Positions 36,762 to 45,982 of a DNA stretch of 64,000 bases are shown here, piece by piece. The translations under genes were made by a program, and so were the position numbers. The DNA is from Yamadazyma tenuis. Its lineage: Eukaryota > Ascomycota > Pichiomycetes > Serinales > Debaryomycetaceae. How positions within the stretch are numbered: the stretch's first letter is position 1; every line of letters begins with the position of its first letter. The notes beneath the pieces were generated by a model. That model did no database searches. It was given only the letters and a program-made list of their open reading frames with translations, and was not told the DNA's origin. The stretch lies in contig NC_089463.1 in assembly GCF_029203305.1 (NCBI RefSeq), forward strand, positions 62,001 to 126,000, in the 5' to 3' direction.

Positions 36762-38603
36762 TCAGGCGACGTTTTCGTCGATGCTTTCTTCGAGCATCTT
36801 CAAAGTGTCGTCTAGACCAGCATTCATTGTCTGAGTGAACTGCTTGGACTTGGAGTTTTTGCGGGTGAGTTTGGACTGGTGGTCGACTGAGTCAGCAAAC
36901 TCGTCGTCGCTGGATTTTTTTTCGTCGACGGTGAGATCAATGGTTTCGGGAACGGTTGGTTCTTCAAACGCGTTGACGAGGCCAGCAACTTTGGACTTCT
37001 TTTTGTTTTTCTTCTTTTTGGATTTGGAGGGAGAGGGTGTGGAGGTGGAGACAGCCTCTTCTGGGGGCGATACCTGCGGCTGTACTTCTTTTTCTGGTTC
37101 TGGTTGTTCTGGTTGTTCTGGTTGTTCTGGTTGTTCTGGTTGTTCTGGTTGTTCTGGTTGTTCTGGTTGTTCTGGTTGTTCTGGTTGTTCTGGTTGTTCT
37201 GGTTGTTCTGGTTGTTCTAGCAGTTCCTGCTCTGGCACAGACCCCACCGGGTCGAGAAATTCTCCCGAACCCTCCTCCTCTTCTACAGTTCTGTGCACAG
37301 ACTTCACTGCGTCTGTAGAATGTATCAGACAATTATCTTCGTTGACCAACAACTTAAAGTCCTCCAAATTAATCTCTCCGATGTTGATTTGGTTAATCTC
37401 ATTCACATTATCCCAGTAACCAATTTTGCTCCAGAAGTTCTTACACCGTATCAAGCACAAATTCACGTATATCTTCATGAGCTTCACCTCATTATCCCCG
37501 TCCGGCGCATTGAGCTTGTAGAAGTTCTTGGTGATTAAACGTAACCTCTCGAAAAAGTCACAGATGTTCCGGATCTTGATCAAACAGTAGTTACACAACG
37601 GATAGTTGATCGACTCGGTGGTCATCTCAGGATTGCTCAACTTCAAGTTGTGGAGTCGGGCATGTTCCAAGTTATCGTTTCTACTTTCCTGGCAAAACTC
37701 GCAGGCTGCAACCAGTCCTTGTTGATGGTGGTTTTTGGTATGCTCGGTGATGGTGTCGTTGATGCTCTTTATAGGCTCGATCTTTATCTTCCCCTCAACA
37801 AGCATGTTCCAGAACGCTTTACCCTTTTGCCATCTGGTGATGAAGTTGGTAGAGGGAACAATAATACAGTTTTCAAACTCCTCCAACCAGATCTTCTTGA
37901 ACCACTTGTTAAGCTTCAAAGTGTTCAAGTCGTACTGGTACGAGGGTGATATCAACATACCACAAAACTCCTTGAACTCCTTAAAATTGTCAAGATCAAA
38001 TCGGATTGCTTTCAACTTGGGGGAAAAAACCGACGACTCCAAAAACTCGGCGTCCGACGACATATGTCCGCCACTGAAGTTATCGACGGTATCGGCTTTA
38101 ACCAAGCTGGCGTGCTTATTTTTGTTCGAGTCCTTCTCCAAGTCCTCGATGAGCTTCTTTAGTTCCACCAATTCCGTCTGTAAATTGTCAATAATGGTGT
38201 TTTTCTCATCAAGTTCTTCGTACAACTTCTGATTCTTGACCTTGAAGTTGTAGGTTTCTCGCGAGGCGTTGCTGACCATTTTATTAGCCTCGTCAAACAA
38301 AGACGCTGTTAAGTCTTCTACTTCCGCCTGTAATCGCTTATTTTGAGCATTGGACTCGTCTCTTTCCTTCTGCATCTTCTCGTACCCTTCAGAAATTTCC
38401 GTGTACTTGCTGTTAAGCGCGTTGTAGTTTGCCTCAATGTCGGCCAACTGTTTGGTTTTGGTTTTTAACTGGTAGTTTTCTTTGTGGAAATGGAAAAGCT
38501 TCTCTTCCAATTCCAGTTGCTTGGACACGGCAGTCACAAGCTTGGTGCTCAACAGAGTCACTTCTTCGGTCAATCTGTCCGCCAAAGACTCTTCGTCAGC
38601 CAT
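36762..38603 (-). CDS. SEC2: Rab guanine-nucleotide exchange factor Sec2
   Basis: The 613-residue protein starts with a long coiled coil (about residues 15-165) containing LTASLFDEANKMVSNASRE, the diagnostic Sec2/Rabin8 GEF segment that opens the Rab GTPase Sec4 (Sec4/Rab8). A globular middle follows with CEFCQ and LCNYCLIKIRNICDFF, also seen in Rabin8-type proteins. From about residue 462 a (EQP) repeat of 13 perfect units is followed by Lys-rich and acidic segments. Sec2 sits on post-Golgi vesicles and drives exocytosis at the bud. The C-terminal part is shorter than the 759-residue S. cerevisiae protein. The ATG (MADEESLADRLTEEV) is 64 bp from the divergent F-box gene's first ATG. Confidence 0.92.
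   Translation of the reverse strand: MADEESLADRLTEEVTLLSTKLVTAVSKQLELEEKLFHFHKENYQLKTKTKQLADIEANYNALNSKYTEISEGYEKMQKERDESNAQNKRLQAEVEDLTASLFDEANKMVSNASRETYNFKVKNQKLYEELDEKNTIIDNLQTELVELKKLIEDLEKDSNKNKHASLVKADTVDNFSGGHMSSDAEFLESSVFSPKLKAIRFDLDNFKEFKEFCGMLISPSYQYDLNTLKLNKWFKKIWLEEFENCIIVPSTNFITRWQKGKAFWNMLVEGKIKIEPIKSINDTITEHTKNHHQQGLVAACEFCQESRNDNLEHARLHNLKLSNPEMTTESINYPLCNYCLIKIRNICDFFERLRLITKNFYKLNAPDGDNEVKLMKIYVNLCLIRCKNFWSKIGYWDNVNEINQINIGEINLEDFKLLVNEDNCLIHSTDAVKSVHRTVEEEEGSGEFLDPVGSVPEQELLEQPEQPEQPEQPEQPEQPEQPEQPEQPEQPEQPEQPEQPEPEKEVQPQVSPPEEAVSTSTPSPSKSKKKKNKKKSKVAGLVNAFEEPTVPETIDLTVDEKKSSDDEFADSVDHQSKLTRKNSKSKQFTQTMNAGLDDTLKMLEESIDENVA
37102..37218. repeat. 9-bp coding microsatellite in SEC2 (13 identical copies)
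   Basis: GGTTGTTCT is repeated 13 times without a single mismatch and encodes (Glu-Gln-Pro)n on the minus strand. Perfect identity at synonymous sites points to recent expansion by slippage or unequal exchange. Confidence 0.97.
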
Positions 38604-38667
38604 GGTGTTTAGCAGAGGATGTGTGTTATTAGTGTTGATTCACAGGTGTTTGAATTGAATTGCGAGA

Positions 38668-40374
38668 ATGTTTATCGCGACTCGCTGCCATAATTACTGC
38701 GATTGTGCGATAGATGTAACTGCGATTGCACTAATAATGTACCAGTTCAATTCACCGATAGGCTACAGCAAGAAGCCGCTAGTATACGATGGTAGGAAGA
38801 AAGAGGGAGTAGGGAGTGGCGATGGTGACGCGGTGGTGTGGAATCCCGCAAAAAATGTGTCTTTAGATAAGCTACCGGTAGAGATCCTAAGCATGATAAT
38901 CCACTATTTGGACCAGTTCGACTCGCTCAAGCTTATGATGACCAACCGCATAATGTATGCTTTAGTGAAGCCCAAATTGTACGAAAACATTATCATCGAT
39001 TCGAACTACAGCGAGTTCAACAAGGAGTTTCGGTCCTATAAGTTCCAACACCAGCACCAAATGACCAATACTACTATAAAACTCACAGCCACGTTCATCA
39101 AGAGCAGCTACAACTTCAAACGGTTCTTGTCCGCGTACGATGGAACTGCCGTGCGCCGACTCCAGTGTATTTCGTTTCCTGACTCTGTCACTGTGTTGGA
39201 TGGAGACGTAAATGATCTCATTGTTCGGTTGTTTGAGAAGCTTCGAGGATTGCACGAGTTGGTGTGGGTGCCGGCCAACTTCAAGATGGACTTCTTGCGA
39301 CACTTGGACTTGAACTCCAACACGGTGATCTCGTTGGTGGTGAATATTCGGTTCAACCGCCAAAATCTACAGGTGCTATCGAGATTTCGACACTTGGTTA
39401 ACTTCCAGTTGGGCCCATACACCAGTACCGATAACCTCAGGCAGCTCGTCCAGTTTGTGGACATGAGCAAACTACGTATCCTCAAGCTCTGGAAGCTGGA
39501 CACTCAGAGTAATATTTGTGATCCTTCTGCCGCCAGACTCTTGGATTATCCACACGGCCATGAGCTCGAGGATGTGAATATCTTGAGCACCAAACAATTC
39601 AAGTGCCTCACCAAGTTGTGCTTAAAGGAAATGTTTGTGTGTGAAGGGGACTTTGCACTGTTTGCGCTGTCTGTGTCGACACTGGGCCTTACCAAGTTGG
39701 AGTTTAAGCGCATCACCGAGTATAAGACTGGACACGCAGACAGTTTTCTTCTCCGGCTCTCCCGGGAGTTGCAGAGTATCACAGAGTTGATGTTGGACTA
39801 TCGAGAGAGTCACAAGGATAATATTCCCGAGTTTCTTCGCAATATTAACCATTTGCACAAGCTTGACTTGGTGGTGAGAAACAACGATACAAAGACATTT
39901 GACGCAAAACAGTACTCAAGGTCGTTACAGGTCCATGCTGACACACTAGCACACTTGTCACTAGAGATCTACCACGAGAAAAGTCTTGGATTTCAACCGG
40001 TGGCAGTGGATTTGCAAAAAGTGGACCTTTCGCATGCGACCAAGCTTGAGTCACTCCGGATAAATAGCACAGACGAAATCGATAGCGTACGCTTGGTGGC
40101 ACAGCTACCACGTCTTCGGTACCTCAATCTCTTTGGCATGAAGGCTGGCGGATCGCCTAACTTGGGGTTGGGGATGATCCATCCCACCGTGTTTGACGAG
40201 TGGTTTAAAGTGCAACACGTTGCACTCATATACTTGGAAAACAACGGGAGTTTAGAGTATGTAAAGATCAACCTGTGCTTGTTTGAGTGCCGAGATGGAG
40301 AGGTTGTACCGAGAGAGGGAATAGATAATTGGTTTAATGAGGTTGTCAGAGTGGCTGCAATTGACTATGATTGA
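38668..40374 (+). CDS. F-box protein with leucine-rich repeats, unassigned
   Basis: The 568-residue protein has an F-box at about residues 70-115 (VSLDKLPVEILSMIIHYLDQ, LKLMMTNRIMYALVKPKLYE) followed by leucine-rich repeats such as LRILKLWKLD and LTKLEFKRI and a final LRYLNLFGMK block. F-box/LRR proteins recruit substrates to SCF ubiquitin ligases through Skp1. I cannot tie it to a named yeast gene; a divergent Roy1-like or other F-box protein is possible. The frame opens at ATG 38668, but the ATG at 38737 (MYQFNSPIGY) is an equally good start and leaves a longer promoter. Three CTG codons fall within nine codons of one repeat, useful for testing the genetic code. Confidence 0.75.
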   Translation: MFIATRCHNYCDCAIDVTAIALIMYQFNSPIGYSKKPLVYDGRKKEGVGSGDGDAVVWNPAKNVSLDKLPVEILSMIIHYLDQFDSLKLMMTNRIMYALVKPKLYENIIIDSNYSEFNKEFRSYKFQHQHQMTNTTIKLTATFIKSSYNFKRFLSAYDGTAVRRLQCISFPDSVTVLDGDVNDLIVRLFEKLRGLHELVWVPANFKMDFLRHLDLNSNTVISLVVNIRFNRQNLQVLSRFRHLVNFQLGPYTSTDNLRQLVQFVDMSKLRILKLWKLDTQSNICDPSAARLLDYPHGHELEDVNILSTKQFKCLTKLCLKEMFVCEGDFALFALSVSTLGLTKLEFKRITEYKTGHADSFLLRLSRELQSITELMLDYRESHKDNIPEFLRNINHLHKLDLVVRNNDTKTFDAKQYSRSLQVHADTLAHLSLEIYHEKSLGFQPVAVDLQKVDLSHATKLESLRINSTDEIDSVRLVAQLPRLRYLNLFGMKAGGSPNLGLGMIHPTVFDEWFKVQHVALIYLENNGSLEYVKINLCLFECRDGEVVPREGIDNWFNEVVRVAAIDYD

Positions 40375-40686
40375 AAATAGGTGGGACAAAAAGGAGCACC
40401 AGGTAGCAGGAGCAGCCTGTGACACAAACATGATCATAGAACCACACAGCAAACCCATACACGCAGTAGACCCATACACCCAGCTCATAGGTTTTGTCCA
40501 CACACAAGTATTACTCATACGCACCACAATGGCGCGTCGATCGCCTATTACTCGGAAAAAATCTCATCCCCAAAACATCGGGCTGGTAATTACAAAAAAA
40601 TGCTAAAACACCGTGGATCATATCTATTAATCTATTAAAAAGGGTAGTGGTACTTGACTCTACAAGCAGTCATAATACTCACCAAA
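40375..40686. other. Intergenic region downstream of the F-box gene
   Basis: The 312 bp between the F-box gene stop and the stop of the converging small ORF show no gene or repeat. Confidence 0.5.
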
Positions 40687-40821
40687 TTAGTTGGTTCTGA
40701 CGGAAAAACCAAAGATGTTACCAAAAAACGACGTTTCGAATTTTGGCTCGAACTTGACAGCAGAGGCTCTGATCTCGCTCATGATTTGAGCTTCTTTTTC
40801 TTGGGCAGTTAACTTGGCCAT
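40687..40821 (-). CDS. Small 44-residue ORF with highly biased codons, unrecognised
   Basis: ATG to TAA encodes 44 residues (MAKLTAQEKEAQ to GFSVRTN). Codon choice is that of highly expressed genes: AAG, GAA, GCC/GCT, ATC, GTC, TTC, AAC, AGA, GGT dominate and there is no rare Arg or Leu codon except one TTA. The N-terminal half is charged and helical and the C-terminal half is Phe/Gly-rich (FETSFFGNIFGFS). The frame stays open upstream, but without an ATG or splice signals. It may be a small mitochondrial or membrane-associated protein, but I recognise no family. It could also be the last exon of an unseen gene. Confidence 0.5.
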   Translation of the reverse strand: MAKLTAQEKEAQIMSEIRASAVKFEPKFETSFFGNIFGFSVRTN

Positions 40822-41571
40822 ACTGGAGATGTGATTGTGAATGAGTTTGAGACTTGTAACAGAAACACAGACAAGAAATTCTGGGATTTCTGTGGTATTT
40901 ATATTTGGCCGCAATTTCTGCATCTGTACAATTTTCGGCCATACGGACTTGCAAAAATAGGCGCACTTCTTTGTTTCGTTTCTTTTTTTGGACCGTTGCC
41001 GCCTCGCAATTTTTTTTGGTGCGGAGTCTCTTCTCCGACTGGCCAAAATAGCGAGTAAGGTTAGGCCAATGACCACAAGACAAGATGATGAGTGCTGAAG
41101 TTAACACCTAAAGTTAGGTATCAATATAGGCACCGGATGGTGCTGGACACCATGTCAGTAATGGCTTTGAAGTGGTTGCCAACATATGATGGCTGAACTC
41201 GGGCGGGTGAATGGATCAAGTGAATAGGGTGACATCCGCGAGATTTGCGAGATTTTCCAGAGTGACGGCCTCCTAGCGGCCGCGCTGGGGACATGGCGAG
41301 ATGGCGCCAATGGCGCGAGGGTCTCGGACATGCGGAGGGTTGTTCCAAGATAATCCGGCGAGGGTGGTACACACACGTCTACAGCAGGGTATAGTCACCT
41401 GGTGACAAATACACCCCGAGGACGGGCCCGGGGACTAGGGTGAGCCAGTGAGTGCAAAATGAACGTTGCATTTGACAGACAGACTAAATAGTCAACATAA
41501 ACGATCCACAACTTTTCCTACATTGGCCAAATCCTATATCAATAATATTATATACTTAATGCGTTAAGTGT
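40822..41571. other. 750-bp intergenic region upstream of the 44-residue ORF and downstream of PHO84
   Basis: The part at 41215-41420 is distinctly GC-rich, with GCGCC/GGCGC and CGGCCGCG words and a GCGAGATTTGCGAGATTTT direct repeat. No coding sequence, tRNA or splice signal is convincing. The ORFs that cross it on the minus strand have no yeast-like codon usage. Confidence 0.45.
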
Positions 41572-43227
41572 TTAAACTTGTTCAACATCCTTCTTTTCAG
41601 TGGATGAGGAATCATACTGGTGTTCAACGAATCTATCCTTGGCAACCTTAGTGGCATCGACTTCGTCATGGTACTTTTCACAGATTTCTTCCAAAGTCAT
41701 TCTCTTGGTTTCTGGCACTAAAAATGTCAAAAAGAAACCAATCAACATGAATAAAGCAAAGATTTCCATCACGTGAGGCAAGAAACAGTTAGCATTGGTG
41801 GCAGAACATCCATGGTTAAGTAAACTATTGGCAATCACAATGGCAACAATGGCACCAACCTTACCGGAAGCAGCAGACATACCATGGGCAGTGGATCTGT
41901 ATCTAGTAGGGAAAATTTCTCCTGGAGTGATGAAGGTGGTGGTGTTGGCACCAAAGTTCTGGAAGAATTGAGACAACACATACAAGGCCAACAATCCATG
42001 GTCACCAAGCTTGTGGTAAGCGAATCCAATGACACAGAACAAAACCGTCAAGATAAGGAAAGATCCAAATTGGATGGTTCTCCTTCCAAGGATATCGACA
42101 AGAGCAATGGAGAACCAGTAACCTGGCAACGAACCAGCGCAAATCAAAATCAAGTTACCAGCAGCCGTGTTGTACAACTTCAAATAAATATTTTCATTGG
42201 AAGCGTAACCAATGGTTTGTAAAATAAGAGCCGTGTTCAATCCCAACCCATAGAAAGCAATATCCAACATGAACCAAGAACCAGCGGTTCCCAACAAAAT
42301 TCTACCGTATTTCCATTGACCAAAATGGTGGAAGAAATCCTTCAAAGAAGCTTTTGGAGGAGTCAAGGCTTTTAATTCCTCTTCCACTACATCGATTTGA
42401 CCAGACTTGACTGCCAAGTCATCGACTTCGTTGATGTCCAATTGGTATCTTGGTGACTCAGCAATGGTCAATCTGTAGTACAATGCAATAATACCAGGAA
42501 CACAACCAAAACCAATCAACACTCTCCACATTTGATCACAGGCTCTCTTACAGGCAACACCACATTCAGCAGCAGTAGTGGCATCGATCAAATCATTCTT
42601 GTAACCAGACACCAAAATGATGGCCACGATACCAGCCAATAATTGACCGAGACCTTGGTTAGAGAAAACCGCAGCCATAATAGCACCTCTCCACTTGGTG
42701 GTGGAAAATTCAGAGGAGATGATAGAGGACAATGGATAGTCCCCACCGATACCAATACCCATGATGATTCTGAAAAATACAAATACCGCCACAAAGTTGA
42801 TGGCAGGAGAGTCTCCCAAAGTACATTGAGCGATGGTAGCAGCAATCATCACTATCAATTCAAGACCATAAATTTTTTTTCTACCAACCACATCGGCCAT
42901 GAAACCAAAACCAAGTTGTCCCATGACGGTACCTACCGAAGTGGAAACTTTGATCAAAGTGGCAGTAGGGGTAGGAATGGTACCTTCCCAAAACACGTAA
43001 GCCATCATAGAGGTACCGATGTTAATGGCGAAAATATCATACGAGTCAGTCATGAACCCCACTCCGGCAATCAAAATCATCTTCATTTGGGTCCATCCAA
43101 ACCCGGCTTTGTCGATTTCTTCCAAAGCTAATCTTCTTCTTTCAAGGGGATCCTCAATGTGTGCAAATTTCTCTGTGTAGTCTTTAAAAGCAGTCTTACC
43201 ACCTTGGGAATGGATTTTCAACGCCAT
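41572..43227 (-). CDS. PHO84: High-affinity H+/phosphate symporter
   Basis: The 551-residue MFS transporter has twelve membrane helices and the phosphate-porter signatures: DKAGFGWTQMKMILIAG at the N-terminus, GFMTDSYDIFAINI in helix 1, FGFMADVVGRKKIYG in loop 2-3, GIGIGGDYPLSS in helix 4, ESPRYQLD in the central loop and PGEIFPTRYRSTAHG in helix 10. It matches Pho84-type plasma-membrane Pi uptake carriers. Codon usage is highly biased, so expression is expected to be high. The ATG at 43227 (MALKIHSQGG) is the natural start. Pho4-type sites lie about 700-815 bp upstream, in the region shared with the divergent PAP2 gene. Confidence 0.96.
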   Translation of the reverse strand: MALKIHSQGGKTAFKDYTEKFAHIEDPLERRRLALEEIDKAGFGWTQMKMILIAGVGFMTDSYDIFAINIGTSMMAYVFWEGTIPTPTATLIKVSTSVGTVMGQLGFGFMADVVGRKKIYGLELIVMIAATIAQCTLGDSPAINFVAVFVFFRIIMGIGIGGDYPLSSIISSEFSTTKWRGAIMAAVFSNQGLGQLLAGIVAIILVSGYKNDLIDATTAAECGVACKRACDQMWRVLIGFGCVPGIIALYYRLTIAESPRYQLDINEVDDLAVKSGQIDVVEEELKALTPPKASLKDFFHHFGQWKYGRILLGTAGSWFMLDIAFYGLGLNTALILQTIGYASNENIYLKLYNTAAGNLILICAGSLPGYWFSIALVDILGRRTIQFGSFLILTVLFCVIGFAYHKLGDHGLLALYVLSQFFQNFGANTTTFITPGEIFPTRYRSTAHGMSAASGKVGAIVAIVIANSLLNHGCSATNANCFLPHVMEIFALFMLIGFFLTFLVPETKRMTLEEICEKYHDEVDATKVAKDRFVEHQYDSSSTEKKDVEQV

Positions 43228-44374
43228 GCTTGATAATATAACTCAGTAGTTGTAAGCTTCGAAGTTCAAGAAAAAAATCCCATCCGTAGGATTTATCTTG
43301 GTTTTTATATTAATTGCAAGATTCTTTGGAATATTACCAAAAAAAAAATGAAAAAAGAAAGGAATTAATTAATAAATTGCCTTGTTAATACTACGAACAT
43401 GCTGCAAACGGAAGTTGGTTACCTACCAGCAAATCAGAGGCTTGGATTCAGAGGCGTTTACCCGCTACTATTGTTGTGGGGGCTATTAAGTACCAATGGA
43501 GATGCTTGATTTACGAAGTCATCAGATCCACCAAGATTGTCTACTTTTCTTGACATCCAACGGTACTCCATTGACAGTTTCCTTGACAGTTGAATGTCTT
43601 GGCTCTGAGCCCGTGATGGGTGTGTGGTTTCACCCGTTAATAGTCCATTACTCTTGTCTGCAGCTCTCATTTTTCCAAAAATCTATCACTTTTGAGTTCC
43701 ATTTGTGTATGGAAACTCGTGGTGCGTGCAGAGAGACGCCTTACTGTGGGCGAAAACGTTGTAAGAAATGGTCAAATTGCTTCAGACCTATCAGGATGTT
43801 CGTGGAATTGTGGCCCGGTTTGCCTGCTTATGGCCGGATGGATGACGGGGCCATGTACTCAACACCACTAAAATCGGTTCCACTGACGGGGGCGCTAATA
43901 GTGTTATTCCGTGGGCCAAAATGATGCATCACACGTGTGGGTGGAGATGGTCGAATTACTGCAAAAAGTATTTGAACGCGAGCCCCACGTTTCCTGGTGC
44001 TAGCACTATCGCGACCTTAATTGCACGGCAGAAACCCACGTTTTGCGGTTAACACACGACACAGGGCCGTATAATCTCCCGATCCCGGGACTTGGCGCAC
44101 TGGGCTGTGTTTACCATAGGAGGTCCACCAACGGTATGAAGGTGTATAAAGGCTTATGGCAGTGGTTGTCAAGCTCATCGCCCTAAATACGAGTTACCGG
44201 TTTTGGTACAGCAGATCCTGGAGGCCTTTTGGAGCATGCAGGGAGGATGGGCCATGGAACACGTTGTCGACACCCAGACTTTGGAATACCTTCTCGTGAC
44301 CAGTGTCAGGGGGTTCTAGGCACGTGACAAAGACACCTCTACTCAACACGCTCACCGCGCCAGCTAGTCTCTTC
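43228..44374. promoter_or_regulatory. PHO84 / PAP2-phosphatase divergent promoter
   Basis: This 1147-bp region holds CACGTG at 43932-43937 (followed by TGGG), CACGTT at 43986-43991 and 44037-44042 (the latter reads CACGTTTTGCGG, close to the PHO5 UASp1 core), and CACGTG at 44321-44326. A 142-codon ORF at 43496-43924 crosses the middle but has mixed codon usage and no recognised domain, so it is not called. Confidence 0.6.
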
Positions 44375-45157
44375 ATGATGTCTCAAGCCCTGAAGGAAAT
44401 CAAAAAGTATGCAGGTGACTGGATCACCGCTGGCGTAGTGGCCGGCGTGTTCACGCTATACCTCGAGCTCGCGCCGGCGCATGCCCGCCAGTTTCAGATC
44501 AATGACCCTAAAATCAGTCATTCGTTCGCAAACCCTCAGATCATCAACGACACAAAATTATACCTTCTTGTATTTGTGATTCCGGTTTTGATTCTCACCA
44601 TCGTCAGCTACCTCAAAGCCGGCACTCGGTTCGTCAAAACTGCCCATTTATCGATTCTCGGATTGTTTCTTAGTTTTGTGTTGACAGGCTTTTTGACCGA
44701 CTTGCTCAAAATCTGGATCTCACGGCCTAGACCTGATTTTATGAGTAGATGCTTGCCCAAGGAAGGCACTCCGTTGGACAAATATGTGTCACTCGAGGTA
44801 TGCACACAAACCTCATATTTTTTGTTGAACGATGGGTTGAAATCGTGTCCTTCTGGCCATCTGTCGTTGTCGATGTCAGGCGCGTTGTTCTTGTGTCTTT
44901 GGCTCAATGGGCAGTTCAAGTTATTTAATAGCAATAAGCCGCTTTGGATGCAATTGAGCAGTTGGTCGTACGTGTTGGTAGCGTTGTTTGTGGCCATTTC
45001 TCGACACATTGACTATAGACATCATGTGGAAGACATTTTGTTGGGGTTGTTGATTGGTGGAAGTTGCAGTTATTATGTGTACTTCCGATATTTTCCGGCG
45101 TTGGGGTCCAGCGAGTCGGATTTGTCGTTGGACGAGGTGCTGGTGTTGCCAAAGTAG
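44375..45157 (+). CDS. PAP2-family lipid phosphate phosphatase (Dpp1/Lpp1 type)
   Basis: The predicted 260-residue membrane protein has six helices and the three-part phosphatase signature: KIWISRPRP (K-x6-RP), PSGH in SCPSGHLSLS, and SRHIDYRHHVED (SR-x5-H-x3-D). These form the active site that dephosphorylates diacylglycerol pyrophosphate, phosphatidate and related lipids on the lumenal or vacuolar side, as in yeast Dpp1 and Lpp1. The two ATGs at 44375 and 44378 open the family-like start; the longer frame begins only at a GTG. A CACGTG box sits about 50 bp before the start. The neighbour is PHO84, so phosphate-responsive expression is plausible. Dpp1 and Lpp1 cannot be separated here. Confidence 0.92.
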   Translation: MMSQALKEIKKYAGDWITAGVVAGVFTLYLELAPAHARQFQINDPKISHSFANPQIINDTKLYLLVFVIPVLILTIVSYLKAGTRFVKTAHLSILGLFLSFVLTGFLTDLLKIWISRPRPDFMSRCLPKEGTPLDKYVSLEVCTQTSYFLLNDGLKSCPSGHLSLSMSGALFLCLWLNGQFKLFNSNKPLWMQLSSWSYVLVALFVAISRHIDYRHHVEDILLGLLIGGSCSYYVYFRYFPALGSSESDLSLDEVLVLPK

Positions 45158-45194
45158 GTTAATGAAGCCAGACGGGTGGTATATTTGGAGAGTC

Positions 45195-45339
45195 ATCGTG
45201 CTATTTATGTTTGTGCAGAGTCATTTATATTTGTACTGAGTCGTTGTTCTTTATATTTGTACTGAGTCGTTGCTATATATATTTGCACCTAGTGGTTGCC
45301 ATTTGTGTTTGTACCAAGCTATTTAGATGTTTGTGCATG
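45195..45339. repeat. Degenerate 26-bp tandem repeat downstream of the PAP2 gene
   Basis: Units such as TCGTTGTTCTTTATATTTGT+ACTGAG recur at 45195, 45241, 45267 and 45293, with a 20-bp shortened copy at 45221 and a partial copy to 45339. The copies are 60-80% alike and noncoding. Confidence 0.8.
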
Positions 45340-45356
45340 TAGATCTTACCATATAC

Positions 45357-45686
45357 TCATCTCCCCATCAACACATTTAACTCGTACAACACAAAGTTAT
45401 AGTCCATCGCATCCACCCCGTTCACATTGCAGTAGTTAGGATATGCATACTTCTTACACATCAAGTTCCCCAAACTGCTGGCCATATCTTCACAGTCTCC
45501 AGTCTTCAAGGTCACTTGGTACACCTTGTTGGCCCTATCTTTGATGCTGTAAACATACCCACCGAACGTCGACCCCTCGCGCTTCCCGTTGATATAGATG
45601 AACAAGGGGGCTCTACTGTCGCCACTTCTGTGGATGACTACCTCGTACTCACTACCATTCACACTGATGGTGTCTTCAATGTTCAT
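45357..45686 (-). CDS. Small 109-residue protein, possibly a proteasome-assembly-chaperone-like fold
   Basis: From the ATG at 45686 (MNIEDTISVNGSEYEVVIHR) the frame encodes 109 residues; further upstream only a TTG is available. The sequence alternates beta strands (PLFIYINGKREGS, VYQVTLKTGD), a helix (MASSLGNLMCKKY) and a final strand-helix NFVLYELNVLMGR. The order strand-strand-helix-strand with a closing FVLYELN segment is reminiscent of the PAC3/PAC4 (Irc25/Poc4) chaperones, but no diagnostic motif supports this and it should be regarded as unrecognised. Codon usage is ordinary. It is convergent with the PAP2 gene across the 26-bp repeats. Confidence 0.6.
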   Translation of the reverse strand: MNIEDTISVNGSEYEVVIHRSGDSRAPLFIYINGKREGSTFGGYVYSIKDRANKVYQVTLKTGDCEDMASSLGNLMCKKYAYPNYCNVNGVDAMDYNFVLYELNVLMGR

Positions 45687-45982
45687 GCTGCGCGACTGGA
45701 AAACACAAACGAAAATGAGAATTTCTACACCTGCTAATCTATTATTCAATTAAAATACTTGTCCGTTGAGGAACCCTTAATGCAAACTCTATCCTAGTGC
45801 TGGTAAAAAACCCAAAAATAATATCTAAATAAAAAAAAAGTGAACAAAAATCAATCTGTTAATCATGAGTCAGATAACGGGTTGAACGTTATCCGATTGA
45901 GTCATTACATTAAGTAATTTCAACCAAATTCTTGAAAGCAAACAACAACAGCCGGGGAACCCGGTTCAAGTCTCGTGGACTT

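Noticed and set aside
43496..43924. 142-codon ORF in the PHO84 promoter
   Set aside because: Mixed codon usage with no domain, and it overlaps the cluster of regulatory sites; best seen as chance.
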